A DNA stretch of 64,000 bases from Warburgia ugandensis (lineage: Eukaryota > Streptophyta > Magnoliopsida > Canellales > Canellaceae). Positions 1-12,731 of the stretch are shown one piece after another. The position numbers and the translations under genes are program-made. The stretch is taken from the NCBI GenBank assembly GCA_035236585.1, contig CP141136.1:50609136-50673135 (forward strand), given 5' to 3'. Position 1 is the stretch's first letter, and the number at the start of each line of letters is the position of its first letter. The notes under the pieces are model-generated. The model was not told the DNA's origin. It saw nothing but the letters and a program-made list of their open reading frames with translations, and did no database searches.

Positions 1-1458
1 TCTAGAACCTATAGAAATAGGCCAAGCTAACCTTCTTCCCCTATACCATGTCCAGCAACATACAAGGACAAGGGGACTAGCGCGATCAAACCAAGTAGGT
101 GTCCTATCGTTACTAGACTTTTGAAAAGAACCCATGATGCTTTGAGACTACATGTTTTGAGTCATGGTTGCTTTTTTAATGCATGTTTTAAGTTTTTAAG
201 TTACATGTCTTGTCTTTATAACGTATAAACTTATGTTACATCCTTATGCACACGACCTGCTTTAGAGTTAATGTAAAAACTAGTATGCAAACGTGTCTTC
301 ATGTTTTATGGCTTTAAACATGATACTAGTATAAAGTGATTTTTATGCATTGCTCGCATGTCTTGAAAAGAAATGCATAAATTGCGTGATTTATGAAGAT
401 TGCATATCCTGGAGGGTTGCCAAAAGACGCTGGAGTGCCCAAAAGACGCTGTTTAGGAAGTTGTGAGGTACCCAAAGAGGACATTGAAAATGAGTGCATA
501 AATTGCATGATTTGCAATGATTGAGCTTTGGCTTTATCTTTAGATGCTTTTGGGCTAGTAAGCTTGTGGGCGTTATGCCGAGAGGTTCAGGGTGGTGGCC
601 TCCTAGCCTCTACCACTATAGGTAGAAAGGGTACCACGTCAAAAAGGCTTGTCCTCACTTCGATTGCTGTGGTAACGAGGACTACCACTGGTGTCATGGC
701 ACCCGTCGAAGTGTCATATGCCCCATGGAGGCTATGACCGAGAGTCCCTAGGTACCTGGGGACCACACGGTGATGAGGTTGTGGGCATTGTGTGCCCTAT
801 GTTTTTGAGGATTTACTTGCATTGCATATGGCATGACATGAATATGGTGGACCATAGATCCATGAGTTGGATTCAGTTGAGCATCTTATGCATATCATAG
901 TATATTTTCATGATATCTATGTTACTTTTGACTTAGATTATGCGAGTTTTTAAGTTGTCAGTATTCTATTTTGACAATGGATTTTAATATCGATATTGAA
1001 CTTGAGTGTCCAAACATGCACATGGTTTAAAGAACATATGGTTTAAAACATAGCATGCATTGTAAAACTAGTAGTGATAGACTCCTACTGAGTATAGTGT
1101 ATGCTCACCCAATCCTTAACATTTTTCAGATACAAGTAAACACTTAAGGACAGGATACACCCGTGACAGAGACATCCAAATTAAGTACAAGTAAGTAAAC
1201 CCCTACCTTATCTTTTAGTGAATGTTACTTGATTGTAGTTACTCTCTGTAGCTGAGGCTGTGAGTAACACTTTCTTGGGAATAGAGTTGATTTAAAATTA
1301 TGCCATGGCTATATGATTTGAAAATGTGTTTTGACACTTGGGGTTTTATACGAAAGATTGCTTTCCAAAACAAAAGATTTTCATGCATTTCATATTTCTA
1401 AAGCAAGAGATCTTGCCTTTTTATGAAATTTGCATCATATAAAACCCAGGTCGTCACA
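1..1458 (+). mobile_element. Chr-1 5' LTR, right-hand part (Tekay/Del-like gypsy)
   Basis: This is the 3' portion of an LTR that runs off the left edge of the window. It ends in CAGGTCGTCACA at 1458. Read in reverse, that is the same terminus that opens the - strand LTRs at 24243 and 62911 (TGTGACGACC type). The stretch 545-810 matches 5116-5420 of the downstream LTR, and 1325-1458 matches 5990-6129, which pairs the two as the LTRs of one element. Short ORFs in it show no family similarity and I treat them as LTR noise. Confidence 0.8.
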
Positions 1459-1468
1459 ATAAGTCTAA

Positions 1469-1482
1469 TGTTATCTGGAGGC
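1469..1482 (+). other. Degenerate PBS-like site of Chr-1
   Basis: TGTTATCTGGAGGC lies 10 bases after the LTR end and resembles the initiator-Met PBS TGGTATCAGAGC. The cleaner copy in Chr-2 (24228-24242) supports the family assignment. Several mismatches make this a weak call. Confidence 0.35.
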
Positions 1483-1979
1483 ATTCAATTCATAATATCT
1501 ATTGACCAAAAGTGTGGACATTGTATCTATTATATGCAACAAATCAAATGGAGACATTGATCCAAGTGGACAAAAAGGAAGAATTTTTTTGCCAGAAAGC
1601 ATGAGATGTAAATAATCATATTTGGTGGATATTGAATAGCTAAAGCAAGAAGATCATGAACTTAATTTGGTTAAGGAAGATAGACATAGATTAAATCTAG
1701 ACATCAAAGATCCTTCATCTTAAGTTGTTTTGCAACTTGAAAGATGAACCAGTCAAATTCGAAATATTAATTAAGATCTAGTTGATGAAATTATTGTTGA
1801 AAACATAATAGAGGTTCAGGGTTGTATTCTAAGGAATTTCCAGAATTACCATGAAAGGATTATGTTAAACGAGGAAAGAAACTCTAAAACTAGTTGTACT
1901 TTAAAAATTTATTGTAGGATGCCTACCTAATTGAAAAAGCTTAAGAAAATAATGAGATGAACTGATGAAATTAGAATTT

Positions 1980-2260
1980 TACTAAACCCATTATTTTTAT
2001 GAGGAGACACCATTGATTCTACTTAGTAAAAAGGATAAGTTGATAATACCTTACATTACTATTACATGAGTAAATGGAGGATAAGGAGCATATATATTCA
2101 AGAAAAGTGACTTGTCCAATTGATCTTGACCAACTAGAGTATTATTAAGGATCAACTTGAGGTCTTGATATCTTAGAGGAGGATTAAAAGAGAAAATATC
2201 TTGTGGTCATTACTTAGAATTGATTTAAGTGTCATTACCTTAAGAATAATGTTGTCGCTT
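1980..2260 (+). pseudogene. Decayed reverse transcriptase N-terminal remnant, Chr-1
   Basis: In shifting frames, pieces recall the plant chromovirus RT. A segment around 2020-2045 reads like the LFVKKKDG block (SKKDKL). Around 2150-2200 the text resembles SKIDLRSGYHQ followed by an IREED-like stretch (RINLRS, a stop, then acidic residues). Stops and frameshifts interrupt everything. The order RT then integrase end (2841) is correct for gypsy, but most of pol between them is missing. The assignment is by motif recall only. Confidence 0.45.
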
Positions 2261-2840
2261 GGACTAGGTATTCTAACTATTTCTTAATAAACTTATTAAT
2301 TAGTAAGCAACACCCTAAACTATATAGTAAATTAAGAGGAACAGCACAGATACTTACACATAAGTCTTCACTAAAGGAAGTTGACCTATTAGGCTAAGCC
2401 GTTCAAAATTTATAATCACAATAGATGCAATAACAACTGAGGCAGAAATGAAATAGGAAAAGATCTAAAACAGTGCCAGAATTACATAATTTCCTAAACC
2501 TTACTGAATGCTCTGATAGCATAATAGATTATTATGATCTGACATAACAATTATGGACATAAGATGGATATGAGGTGACACATGAAAGGAAAAATTTTAG
2601 AAATTGAAGGAACCAACCATTGCACTGATACTGATGCTACCTCTTCATAATTGAAACTTAATTATTGTTGATGATGTCTTTGAAAAATGATTGAATAATG
2701 TATTGATAAAGCATAAGAAAAGAGGAAACATGCCTTTGTGAACCTAACAATGACATCCATCATCAAAAACACTTTTGATAAAGACAAATAATGATTTAGG
2801 GATAAACTTTGGCTGATGAATTGAATATCATATGAAAGGT
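2261..2840 (+). other. Chr-1 interior with no recognisable gene
   Basis: This should hold the rest of RT, RNase H and the integrase core. It is far too short for that, and I can read no motif. It is probably residue left after internal deletions. Confidence 0.4.
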
Positions 2841-3247
2841 GAAAGACAGTTGGAGGTCATGTGTTCTTAAAGATGTTTGGTATGAAGGAAAAACTCAGTC
2901 CTCGATTTATTTGTCCATTCGAAGTTCTAGATAGAATTGGGTTGATTGCATACAGGCTAACTTGACCATCATAGTTATTAGAAGTTCACAATGTTTTTCA
3001 TACATTCATGTTGCGAAAATATATCCCAGATCAATCACATGTACTTGAGCGAGTGCCAATCGAGGTATAACTAGACTTGACCTTGAAAACAAAACTAGTT
3101 CAAATTTTGGATAAGAAGATCATGAAGTTGTGAAGTAAAGAAATTTCATTACTTGAAGTTCTATAGAGGAATGCATCTATTGAAGAGGAAACTTGTGCAG
3201 CAAAATTGGAAATGAGGGACAAACATCCTAAACTCTTTGGTGAGTAG
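2841..3247 (+). pseudogene. Integrase C-terminus with chromodomain-like end, Chr-1
   Basis: From about 2890 a single frame reads through the conserved gypsy integrase tail: KLSPRFICPFEVLDRIG, then EVHNVFH, MLRKYIPD and SHVLE. It continues into a Tekay/Del-type chromodomain region (KEISLLEVL, a stop where W is usual, then RN). It ends in a KHPKLFGE-like terminus and a stop at 3245-3247. The in-frame stops are TGA, TAG and TAA at places where the family normally has R, W, L/P or Q, so most fit single transitions. Upstream, the GDHVFLK block is recognisable near 2853 in another frame, and the stretch normally between them is deleted. In life this part binds chromatin and DNA during integration. 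It is not functional here. Confidence 0.8.
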
Positions 3248-3290
3248 TAAATTGTAGAAGTTCGAGGACAAAATTCTTTGTAGTTGGTAA

Positions 3291-6129
3291 TGATTTAACT
3301 ACCCAAAATTTTCAGTCCTATTTTATTTTGGAAAATTTGGATTGAAGAAGAGGATGAATATTTTATCAATTTGAACATTAAAACTAAAAATTTGTTAAAA
3401 ATATTCTCATAATTAGATTCTACTAGAAAAATGAAATACAACAATACGAAGAACACTGAAAATAGAGTTCATATAAGAAAGTTACAGAACTTTTAAGTGT
3501 AAGAGCATTTCTATAAAAGAAAATCAAAACTAGAGTGGGGCTTTTTTTATAACAACAACCCTTGGCCCCCCTCTCTGTTTCCAACTCCTTTGCTTAGGGA
3601 GAAGGTTAGTGATTGCACCACTATGAGGAACCAGATCACCGCTTTTAAATACACCTCCCTCTCCCCCATCTCATTCTCCTCTCTCTCCCCATCTTCTTTT
3701 CCCTCTCCCTCTTCTTCTCCATCTCATTTGGCTACCAATTTCTCCACTATACACCGGTGACTAGAGTTTCGGTCAGCACAATAAAACTTGCACCCACCAA
3801 AAACCACCTCTGGTTACTAGGTAATGTTCTTCCCCTCTCTCTCCCTCCTTTCCCCTTTATGCAGTAGTTTCCCTATGATCTAGGCCAGATCTGATCTCAT
3901 TGGCTAATAGATCATTGATGAAACCAGATTCAGTGAATCTAGAATGGAACCTACTTAAGGAAAGCTCATATTAGTGATTTAAGCCGTCTGATCTAAAAAA
4001 TCGTAGAAACCCATAAACCAGTGAAATTTGGGAGCATCGTAGGCATCAATTAGTGACCAAAAAGATTCGACAGTCCAAATCTAATTATCTCATTCTCGTC
4101 AACCAAATGGGGTGACCGAAACCCTCCTTGGTAATGCACAACGGAGATGCATCCTATTGGCACGTCTCCTTGCATGCGACAGGTGCAGGCATGATCACAT
4201 TTTGATTGGGATGTAGTGGCATCCTGGTAACCAAGACGTAGCCCGATAACCTGTCTTGATAGTTTTTGGCACAAAATTTTAATCTGGACCGTTAAACAGA
4301 TCTAAAACACAAAATCTCTAATTGAGTAGGCTATACATGCAATTTATGATTGGAAAGGTCCATTGGATTTGTCTTGACGATGTGGACCTAATTATTCAAT
4401 AAAATTGAGGATCAAAAAACAATTTTATCTGGTCATGACCTAGAAGCTATAAAAATCTCATAGGTCTATAAGTTCAAAGATCATCAGACCCTAAGAAGTG
4501 ACCAATTGAATAATGTAGCATATCAATATACCTAGATCAACCCTAAATTAAGGACACTAATCCTTGGATCATAGATCTAACCATTGACATTGATAGATAG
4601 GAACGGAGTCTAGATAGATGATCTAAGCCATTGGTCTATGAATCTGTCTGATGATCAATAGAAAATAAAAAATTATACTTGGATTTTTACCCTTAAATTA
4701 TAATTAGGACTCCACAATGATCTTGAAGGAAATCTAAGATTCAAACTGAAGAAAAATTCTAACGAAGTGACATCCTTAAAGTAGGTACTCTAATGCTACT
4801 ATGTTTTCAATTGAATTCCAAAACTTAAACGATTTATTTGAAACCATTTCTATGTTTAGTATTTGTTTGAGGTGATAATGAGATATGGTATTCTTATAAT
4901 TAGCATACTAATTATTCTCATAATTCCTAATCTTGATTGAAAATGCTACTGCTTACATCTTTCATAACCATATTTGTTCTTGAATGATAGAATGATTTCA
5001 TATATGAATTAATTGCATGTTTTAAAACAGGTTGTATAAAGTGCATGATTTAATATATGCTAAATATTGCATAATCCTATGACATTTGAATTTAGAATAC
5101 GTGTATATCCATATTTGCTCAGGCTAGTGAACTTGATGGGCACTATGCTAAGAGGTTGTTTGTATAGGGTTGGCCTCCCAACCTCTAACCACCAAAGGTG
5201 GTAGGTATATGTGCCCAAAGAGGAGCCTATTTTTCTCAACCACTGTGGTAGGGAACAGCCATTGGAGGTGTTCACAACATCCTTTTTGAGACATATCCAC
5301 AAGTCGACCGTGGAAGCTATGGTGGCTGCTCTCTAAATACTAAAGACACACAATTTTAGCTAGGACTAGTTGTGGGCATAGTGGTCCCAATGATTTTTGT
5401 TTTGTATCACCATAGTGTATTGAGATGGTCTTAGATGAGTACTCATGACTAGCCAACTGATGTGTTTGCCGAGATACCCATGTGCATAAAGAACTATGGT
5501 AGGGTTGGGATATCTAGCATCAATTTTTATTGATTACTGCTTTAAGAAGTTAATAAAGGTTATATTATTATTGATTGATTGACACAATTGAAAATTCTAT
5601 GACTTGAATATATAAGTCTACAAATGATTTATGCATGAATACCCATGTTTAAATAAGATGGTTGCATGATTTTATTACTTGAAAAACCCTTCTTACAATT
5701 ATGCATGTTGTACGCAGTGTTTTCAAAATAGTAGTATATATCACCTAATGGGTATAAGAAATACTCAACCAAAAATATAGTCAGCTCTAGCAGGATAAGA
5801 AGAAGCATCAGGAAGTTTTAGTGCAACGTTCAACTGAATGAAGGTAAAGACAAGTATGAATATAAGTATATGGCTTATCCTTTTTGGGGCACATAATTTA
5901 TATAAATGGACTGTGAGCTATTATTGGTTAAATCTGGGATGCATATATTTTTTCCTTATTTTTAAAACTCATTTTTTTTTTTGAAGTAAATGACACTTAG
6001 GGTTTTCAAAATGAATTTAAAAGAAAAGATTTTTCTATTGCACTGTAATGATTTGTTTTCAAATAGGGATCGATACTGCATTAAGAATTTGTTTTGCATT
6101 TAAAATTCATATGAAAATGAAGGTCATCA
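3291..6129 (+). mobile_element. Chr-1 3' LTR
   Basis: It starts with TGATTTAACTACCC right after the integrase end and the conserved TTCGAGGACAAAATT segment, the same layout as Chr-2 (start TTTAATAACCCC after its PPT). It ends with GGTCATCA at 6129, the decayed form of GGTCGTCACA. Length is about 2.84 kb. It contains a CT-rich block (about 3655-3850). The 5116-5420 segment is similar to 545-810 in the 5' LTR. Ath-1 integrase sequence begins immediately after it, so Chr-1 probably inserted into Ath-1. Confidence 0.75.
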
Positions 6130-6149
6130 TAGTTAAGGAGTAGAGGAAA

Positions 6150-7018
6150 AAGTAATATGATGCCTCTGAACCCCATTCTTATCATTATGCCTTTTGATGT
6201 TTGCGGCACTGATTTTACCGGACATTTTCCAAACTTTTTTGGTTATTTGTACATCCTTGTGGAAGTGGACTATGTGTTTAAATGGATATAAGCTATATTG
6301 TGTAAGAATAATGACCACAAGTTGGTCTTCAAGTTCTTAAAGGAAAATATATTTGTAGGCTTCGGTACTCTCAGGGATTCAATTAGTGATGCAGGTAAAC
6401 AATTTTGTAATAAGGCATTTGAGGATCTAATGAAGAAATATGGTGTTACCCATAGGATACCTACCCTCATCATCCTTAGATGAGTGGATAGGTAGAATTG
6501 TCAAATATGAAGATAAAGCAAATTTTGGAAAAGATAGTCAATCCAAATAGGAAAGACTAGTCTCTGAGACTTAGTGATGCTTTATGGGCCAATCACACTG
6601 CATTTAAGACCCCTATAGGCATGTCATCCTTCTGACTTGTCTATGGAAAGGCCTGTGACCGCCCAATAGAACATGAGCATAAATCATATTAGGTCAGATG
6701 AATTAAGGAAAGATGCATATGAGTCAACTATGCTATACAAAGACTGCATGAAAAGTAATCATGATAGACATATACTACAAAATTCCTTCACCCAAGGATA
6801 GAATGCCTTTTTATATAACTCTAAGTTGCATCTATTCCCTAAAAATTTGATCTCGATGGTCTGAATCTTACATTGTATGCAATGTTTACCCTCATGAGGC
6901 TGTCGAGATGGAAAAGTATGGTGACATTTCCAAAGTCAATGGGAAAAGGTTGAAGCCCTATCAAGAGTTGGTCAACCCTGAAGTAGAAGAGAGCTCGTTT
7001 GAGGAACCTGTATTCTAA
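6150..7018 (+). pseudogene. Athila-type integrase remnant (Ath-1)
   Basis: Athila integrase pieces in order are: MPLNPIL, a GTDFTGHFPNFFGY block carrying the first catalytic Asp, NNDHKLVFKFLKENIF, then SDAGKQFCNKAFEDLM with the second Asp. The E-containing block is too decayed to read (stops just after 6480). Then come RLSDALWANHTAFKTPIG and LVYGKACD. The C-terminal GDI(S)KVNGKRLKPY-like stretch lies near 6930, and a stop at 7016-7018. The family's integrase cuts and joins retroelement DNA. This copy carries many stops. RT and gag of this element are not in the window, because Chr-1 adjoins at 6129. Confidence 0.85.
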
Positions 7019-7180
7019 GACCCAACTTAGCATTTCACATGACATCAACATCCATCATTAAATTTGCATTCATTATGGCACTGTATGTTTGGCTAAAGAC
7101 ATTAAACTTAGCAGTTACTAGGAGGAAACCCAGGGTGTTTAAAAATTTTCATTATTTTTCATTACTCAGTTATTATGTAG

Positions 7181-8830
7181 GGTCTTATGTTTCAAAACAT
7201 TGGGGACAATGTCTAGTTTACGTTAGGGGTATAGATATGGATGAGAAATTTTTACCTTTTTTCTTATTTTCCCAAAAAAATATTTTTTAAGTTTTTGTAG
7301 TTTCTAAGTTCATAGTTCCTTTACTATGCTGAGAATATGATTTTCAGAAGCTTAGTACTTCTCCTACTTGAAATTCTTAATGAAAATGTATATGGTTAAT
7401 AGTGCATTTTATTCATGTCTTGATGTATTTTTTAAAAGTTAAATCTAGGACAACAATTACACAACAAAACATAGTTTAGACTAATAGATAGTTCTGACTT
7501 GTAGATCCTGAGGAAAATTAGTGGAGACCTTTATACCCAAGTGTGCATTAGAGACCACCATTGTTCTAATGGTTATAAGTAATTCCATAATTTCTTCAAT
7601 GTGCATGGACTTTGAAAGATCCCAGTATTCTTTATTTTGGTCAAAGTGCCAAGAATAAAAAAGGAGAACTAACTTTCTTTACTGGACATTTATTGAATAT
7701 GATAGGTTTTAAGAGACCTAGGAAATAATACAGGCCATCCTACTTTTAACCTGGAGATATAAAGCCTACCTAGTATATTATACCCCTAGTTAGACCCTTT
7801 CAGCCTCGTGGTAAGCCTTTTCTTTTCCATATGTCATTTACCTTAACCAAGGAAATCTAGTTAAATATCCACTACCTATCTTTCAAAAAATGAGGAGAGA
7901 TGGTAGAAAACGTTTGAAGAAGACAGAAGTAAAAGAAGTTAAAAATATCAAAGTGCTAATAAAGAAAAAGCTTTTCCTTATGAAAAAAAGATACAAAGAA
8001 GAGTTAGAAATATAGAAATATCAAGAAAAGGAAAAATGAAGAGGACAAAAAAGTAAAAAAGATATTCACTTTAATGAAAAATAAAAGTAAAGTTCTCCAA
8101 CAATGAATTGAAGACCTCTACTTAGATTTGAAACTTTGAATCCTTATACCCTATTCATAAGCCTACGTTTCGTCGTATCTAAGGACTTATTGATCTTAAG
8201 GTAGAAAATAGCCTTAATGAGGCTATAAATAGTAAGGGATTAGGGTGAACTACCCCTACAAGTCTTATTAGCGATATCTATTCCTAGGGATCAAATTTCT
8301 TTGCCTAATCTATGCTTAAAAAAACTTATGTTAACCACTAATATCTTTGGATTCATTCACATAGTGAGTGAATCTAGTTTGACCCCTTTCTTTGAGAACT
8401 TCATTTTTGAGTATATACTAGTAAGAATTTGAGATAAATACATTTTTCCAAAGGAATACAAGCATATCTATTTATAAGTCCAAACTTATATAGCATGTAC
8501 ACACACTACAGTAGGAGATATAATTATAATAAAAATGACTTTGGTATGTGGATAATCTGTAGAATTTTTCATTCGTCTTAGTTAAGTTGTTTACACCAAT
8601 AGAGTGCTAATGGACAATAATTATTTGAAATAAATAAATGAACTTAACCTTATGGAATTTTTTTGGGTATATTTACTACAAACCCTAATGAGGCTTAACT
8701 CATCCACTAGAGGTAACCTAGGGGTTTAAGGATTTGTTACATATGTTAAATGCACTCGTGAGTATCTAACAAATGCCAACCATTTTTTTTCATGATTTGC
8801 TCAGGACTAGAAAAATGTTGGTTTTGGGTG
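7181..8830 (+). other. Ath-1 non-coding tail between integrase and 3' LTR
   Basis: No ORF of note. It opens with the conserved ACATTGGGGACAATGT (7197-7212) and ends in TTTTGGGTG just before the LTR at 8831. Landmarks shared with NA-1 (56380-57994) include a GAGACC..GTGGAAACC-like block near 7510, the CTACGTTTCGTC segment near 8162, and the AACCCTAATGAGGC..CTAACTCATCCACTAG block near 8680. The same tail exists in reverse in Ath-3 and Ath-4. An env-like gene, known in some Athila elements, cannot be seen here. Confidence 0.7.
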
Positions 8831-11447
8831 TGATAAGTATTCAATTTTTTAGAAGAAGTACACCATTAGTAGCCTGTGTGTAATAAATTACAAGCATAAT
8901 TTTAGGGTTTTACCAGAATTTCATAACACATGTATTTCTGACATAATAATTCAAAAGTTTGATATTTTATAGGTTTAAGAGCTAATCTAGAGTAACTGTG
9001 TGAATTATCATAATTTTTTCGTATTTAATAAAGTTTTTCATCCTTTGCAGGTGTTGAGAAGATGACCTAATGGCCGAGATCAAGTAGGATAAGAATCGAT
9101 GATCAAAACCAAAAGAGGGCCAATGATCTAAAAAGAAAAGCTTAATAAAGGTTCAATATCATCTTAAGGTAAGAAATAAGGCAATGGGAAGTGTCAGACA
9201 TGAATAAAATGGCCCATGCAAAAAACCATATATTTCCCTTGCTTTTGCATGAGAATTTGAACCATGCATGAGGTTTCCTAGTCCAACAAGGAAACCTAAA
9301 GAAGCCAAGCTGTTTAGGTAACCACTCAAGCTAGCAAGGAATGACCCATCAAGACACATGGGATGCATGCCATTTGGAATTGCATGATTGTAGGATCAAT
9401 TCAAGCAATTATGTTAGGTGAAAAACATGATTCTTAAAGGATAATTAGAGAGGAATTTGGGTGATAATACAAATGGTATGATATGCATGCATAGGTCGAC
9501 CAATCAAGAGAGGAAACCCCACTATCCATTTCCATTTTTCTATTCTTTTCCCACTCCAATTAGGGTTCCATAATTTTTGTTCATGGGAGGGAGGCACCTT
9601 CCTAAAAATTGATACCTCCCCCTTTCTTGGTTGTTACCTTAGGTGGTTTCCTTATTAGGAAACTCCTAATGACATATCGCACTCAAAACACGTCAAATCC
9701 TAGATGTTTTCCCATCTTTCCTACCATATTTCTCTCTTTTCTAACAACCAAACATTACGTATTTAGAAGGGGAGGAACACTATGCTACCTTCCTAAAAAG
9801 GTGGTAGCTCCGAACTTTCCAAAGGTGGTAGCCACCACGATATCACCTTACTTACCTCGTTTCTCCACCTAACTTTCCTCATTAAGATGCTAGGTCTAGA
9901 TCCAATTTCCTTTCCTTGAATAAGCTTCATTCAATTGGAAACATAGCCATCTATAAAGCTCAATGGATTCCACCTTTTTTTGCCAAGTAGAAGTTTTGTG
10001 AGAAAACCTTGAAAGTTTGCACTCTTGCCTAGTGATTCTTGGAGCTTTGGAAGTGGTATTTCTTTGTATTCTTTAAGTATTTTCTTTGCTTGTTTCACTT
10101 CAGTTCTAGCTTAATAGTTTGATTTCAAGTCATTGTTTTCTTAGTTAATCTTTTTCTTGTTTTATTGCTCTAATTTCACATGCACAGATCCTCTTTGTTT
10201 TTCCTTGAATTGTTGCTTCCATCTTCTTAGTTTTTCTTACTTATTCATCAAAGATCCAAGTTAGTTCTTATCTGGTTATGAAATCCATGAGAATAAGTAG
10301 ATTGAATCCTTGCTATCCTTCTTTGATTTCCATGTTTTTACATGATTTTTGAACCACTTCTAGGAGTCTTTTGGCTTAACTAGTTCCTTCATTCCAGCCA
10401 TCTATTCTCTTGATTCTCTTTTGGGTCATACTTACATCTTATATAAGTTTAGTTTGAGAGCATTGTAATGTGTTGAACGTTTGATTTGAATCAATTTTTA
10501 AGTATGGTAAGAGTGTGCACTTTCCATATTCTAATCTATGGAATATTTGCACTAAAGTTTATGTAATTCTCCATTTAGTCAATGATGTCATTTGGAGGTC
10601 ATTTGTGCATGCTTGATTCCAGTACTTATGTACTTTGGATATTGAGTGTTATCTTGTCTAAAAAGTGCTCTTTCCATTGCTTTCCTTGCTTAGTTTGATT
10701 TAAGTTTCTTAAGTGCTTGAAATCTATAATTTTTCCATTCAATCTTCATGCTTAGTTTCTAGCACCTTATTCATCTTATTTACTTGATTCCATATGAAAC
10801 CATTTAGCTTTTTAGGCTGCATATTAATCGATTTGATTAGAGTTACATGTTAGTTAGCATTCGCTTGTAGAATTCTAAGTGGTTTTCATCCCGTGAACCA
10901 TGCACCTTCCCATGGATAATGTGCACTGGACTTGGGTGACTCCCCTTTTGATTCTTGCTTATTTTGTTGATAAATCTTAGTTTAGTAATTGTTACTTAGT
11001 TTCTACATCTTAGTTTAGCTTTATAAAGTTTCCTATTTGAGTTTTGGAAAGTTCCATTTTTAGAAAGCTTTAGAATAAGGAAAGTGCAAAATTAGGAAAG
11101 TTTCCTTTCTAGTAAGTTCCCTTAGTTAAGTTGTTTAAATTCATTCATGCTAGTTTTACACTAGTTTCATTTATTGAATGCATATTAGTTAGGAAATATT
11201 CTAATTACATTGAAAATATTTATTTTAGCATGTTTCCTTAATTCATGTTTATAGTTCATGCATGTTTACTTTTTCATGTTGTTTGAATTCCTTGTTTAAT
11301 CAAAACCATCTCTTCTTGGCTCAAGATAAATAGTTTAAATTAGATCCAATCTATCAAAAATTCTATGAGATTCCTAGTGAGGTTGACCTCTCTCGCATGT
11401 AAATTAGAACATTGATTTGTGCACTTGCAAGTAATTTTAAAGCTACA
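8831..11447 (+). mobile_element. Ath-1 3' LTR
   Basis: It starts TGATAAGTATTCAATTTT, the counterpart of TGTTAAGTGTTCAAATTT at 52499 and 57995, directly after the PPT-like TTTTGGGTG. Near 11385-11430 it carries a decayed version of the conserved Athila LTR end (GAGGTTGACC..TGTGCACTTGCAAGTAA), equivalent to GGATCGACCC..GTGCACTTGC elsewhere. The exact right end is uncertain by about 15 bases. The small ORFs at 9609-9872 and 9159-9368 lie inside it and show no recognisable protein. Confidence 0.7.
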
Positions 11448-12040
11448 CCACTAATCATATAAATGGTTTAGCTACATATATGTAGGACTTTGAATAATCA
11501 TATTCATATGAAATTCTTCACATTCATTATTAAAAAGGATCTCTTAATGCCATGGACAAAAAGGGAAGATATCTACACGTTATGACCTAGAGCTGTAACG
11601 TGTTTGTAATTGTTGATAATGACTTTATCACTAGTTTGACTATGGTCTACTTAGTTGCATGTATTTTTATAATTGTTTAAAAATCCATCCTTTTTAATCA
11701 TTACTTTTGGATGCAATGTTGAATGATTGAGAGCATGGATGAGTTGAATTATCTCTTGTAAAGTAACTACTTGTCATGAGCCAAGAAGTAAGTGTGGATG
11801 GTTGGACACTAGTTGTTTTGATGTGCATATTGAATGCATGTTTTGGGGACTTAAAGTCCATTATCTAATGAATGATGAATGCATGCTTTGGAACCTAATG
11901 AAAATATGGTTTTATAGCTTATTGATGGGTTAGAAAGTTTTTCATACCATGGAAAGGATATTTGAATGTTTTCTCACAAGACTTTGTAATAGTGATTTTA
12001 TCCTCATATAATGTTTCTAGAGATATTATTTGATTTATGT
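11448..12040. other. Unassigned sequence
   Basis: AT-rich, no ORF above noise, no motif recognised. It lies between the Ath-1 LTR end and the 60-bp tandem array and could belong to another chromovirus LTR, but I could not align it to the LTRs in this window. Confidence 0.4.
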
Positions 12041-12731
12041 TATGGGCAGGCACTCTATGAGTGGTCGTAAGTCCTAGAGATATTATTAGATTATAGTTTT
12101 AACAAGTGTTCTACAAGCAATTGTAAGTCCTAAAGATTGATTTTGGAGATTCTATTTGATTCATATTTTGGGCAAGCACTCTATTAGTGGCCATAAATCC
12201 TAGAGATGTTATTCAATTGTTGTTTTAGGCAAGTGCTCTATAAGCAATTGTAAGTCTTCGAGATTGATTATGGAGATGTTATTTGATTTATGTTTTAAGC
12301 AGGAATTCAATGAGTGACCATAAGTCCTAGACATCTCATATGACTAATGTTTTAGGCAAGCACTCTATGAGTGGTTGTAAGTCCTATGGATATGGATTTT
12401 CACTGGAATTCTAGCAGGTACTCCATGAGTAGCCATAAGCCCTGATGGATGTGGATTTTTTGATGCTTTAGGTTGGCACTCTATGGGTAGTTGCAAGTTC
12501 TGATGGTTATGGTTTCATTGATGCTTTAAGCTAGAACTCTATGACCAGATGTAAGTCCTCTTGTATATGTATTTCATTAATAGTTTTGGTAAGCAATCTC
12601 TTAGTATTTGTAAGTCTTGGAGACACGGTTTTGATTGTTGTTATTTGATTATGGACATGTTACATGATTTATGTTTATGGGAGTTGCTCTATGAGTAGTT
12701 ATAAATCTTGATGGTTGTGGTTTCATTGATG
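12041..12731 (+). repeat. Degenerate ~60-bp tandem repeat, about 11-12 units
   Basis: A core like GCACTCTATGAGTGG followed by TCGTAAGTCCTAGAGAT recurs near 12050, 12105, 12170, 12230, 12300, 12354, 12415, 12476, 12534, 12592 and 12684. Spacing is mostly 55-63 bases. The first four units alternate between an 'ATGAGTGG..CATAAGTCC' type and a 'TAAGCAATTGTAAGTCC' type that carries an extra GATTGATTNTGGAGAT, giving a ~120-bp higher-order period. The array ends exactly where the Chr-2 LTR homology begins (12732). Confidence 0.8.

Noticed and set aside
12041-12731. Regularly spaced repeats that might suggest a CRISPR-like array
   Set aside because: The repeats are degenerate and directly adjoining without distinct spacers, no cas-like gene is near, and the context is a plant genome. 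It is a tandem repeat.
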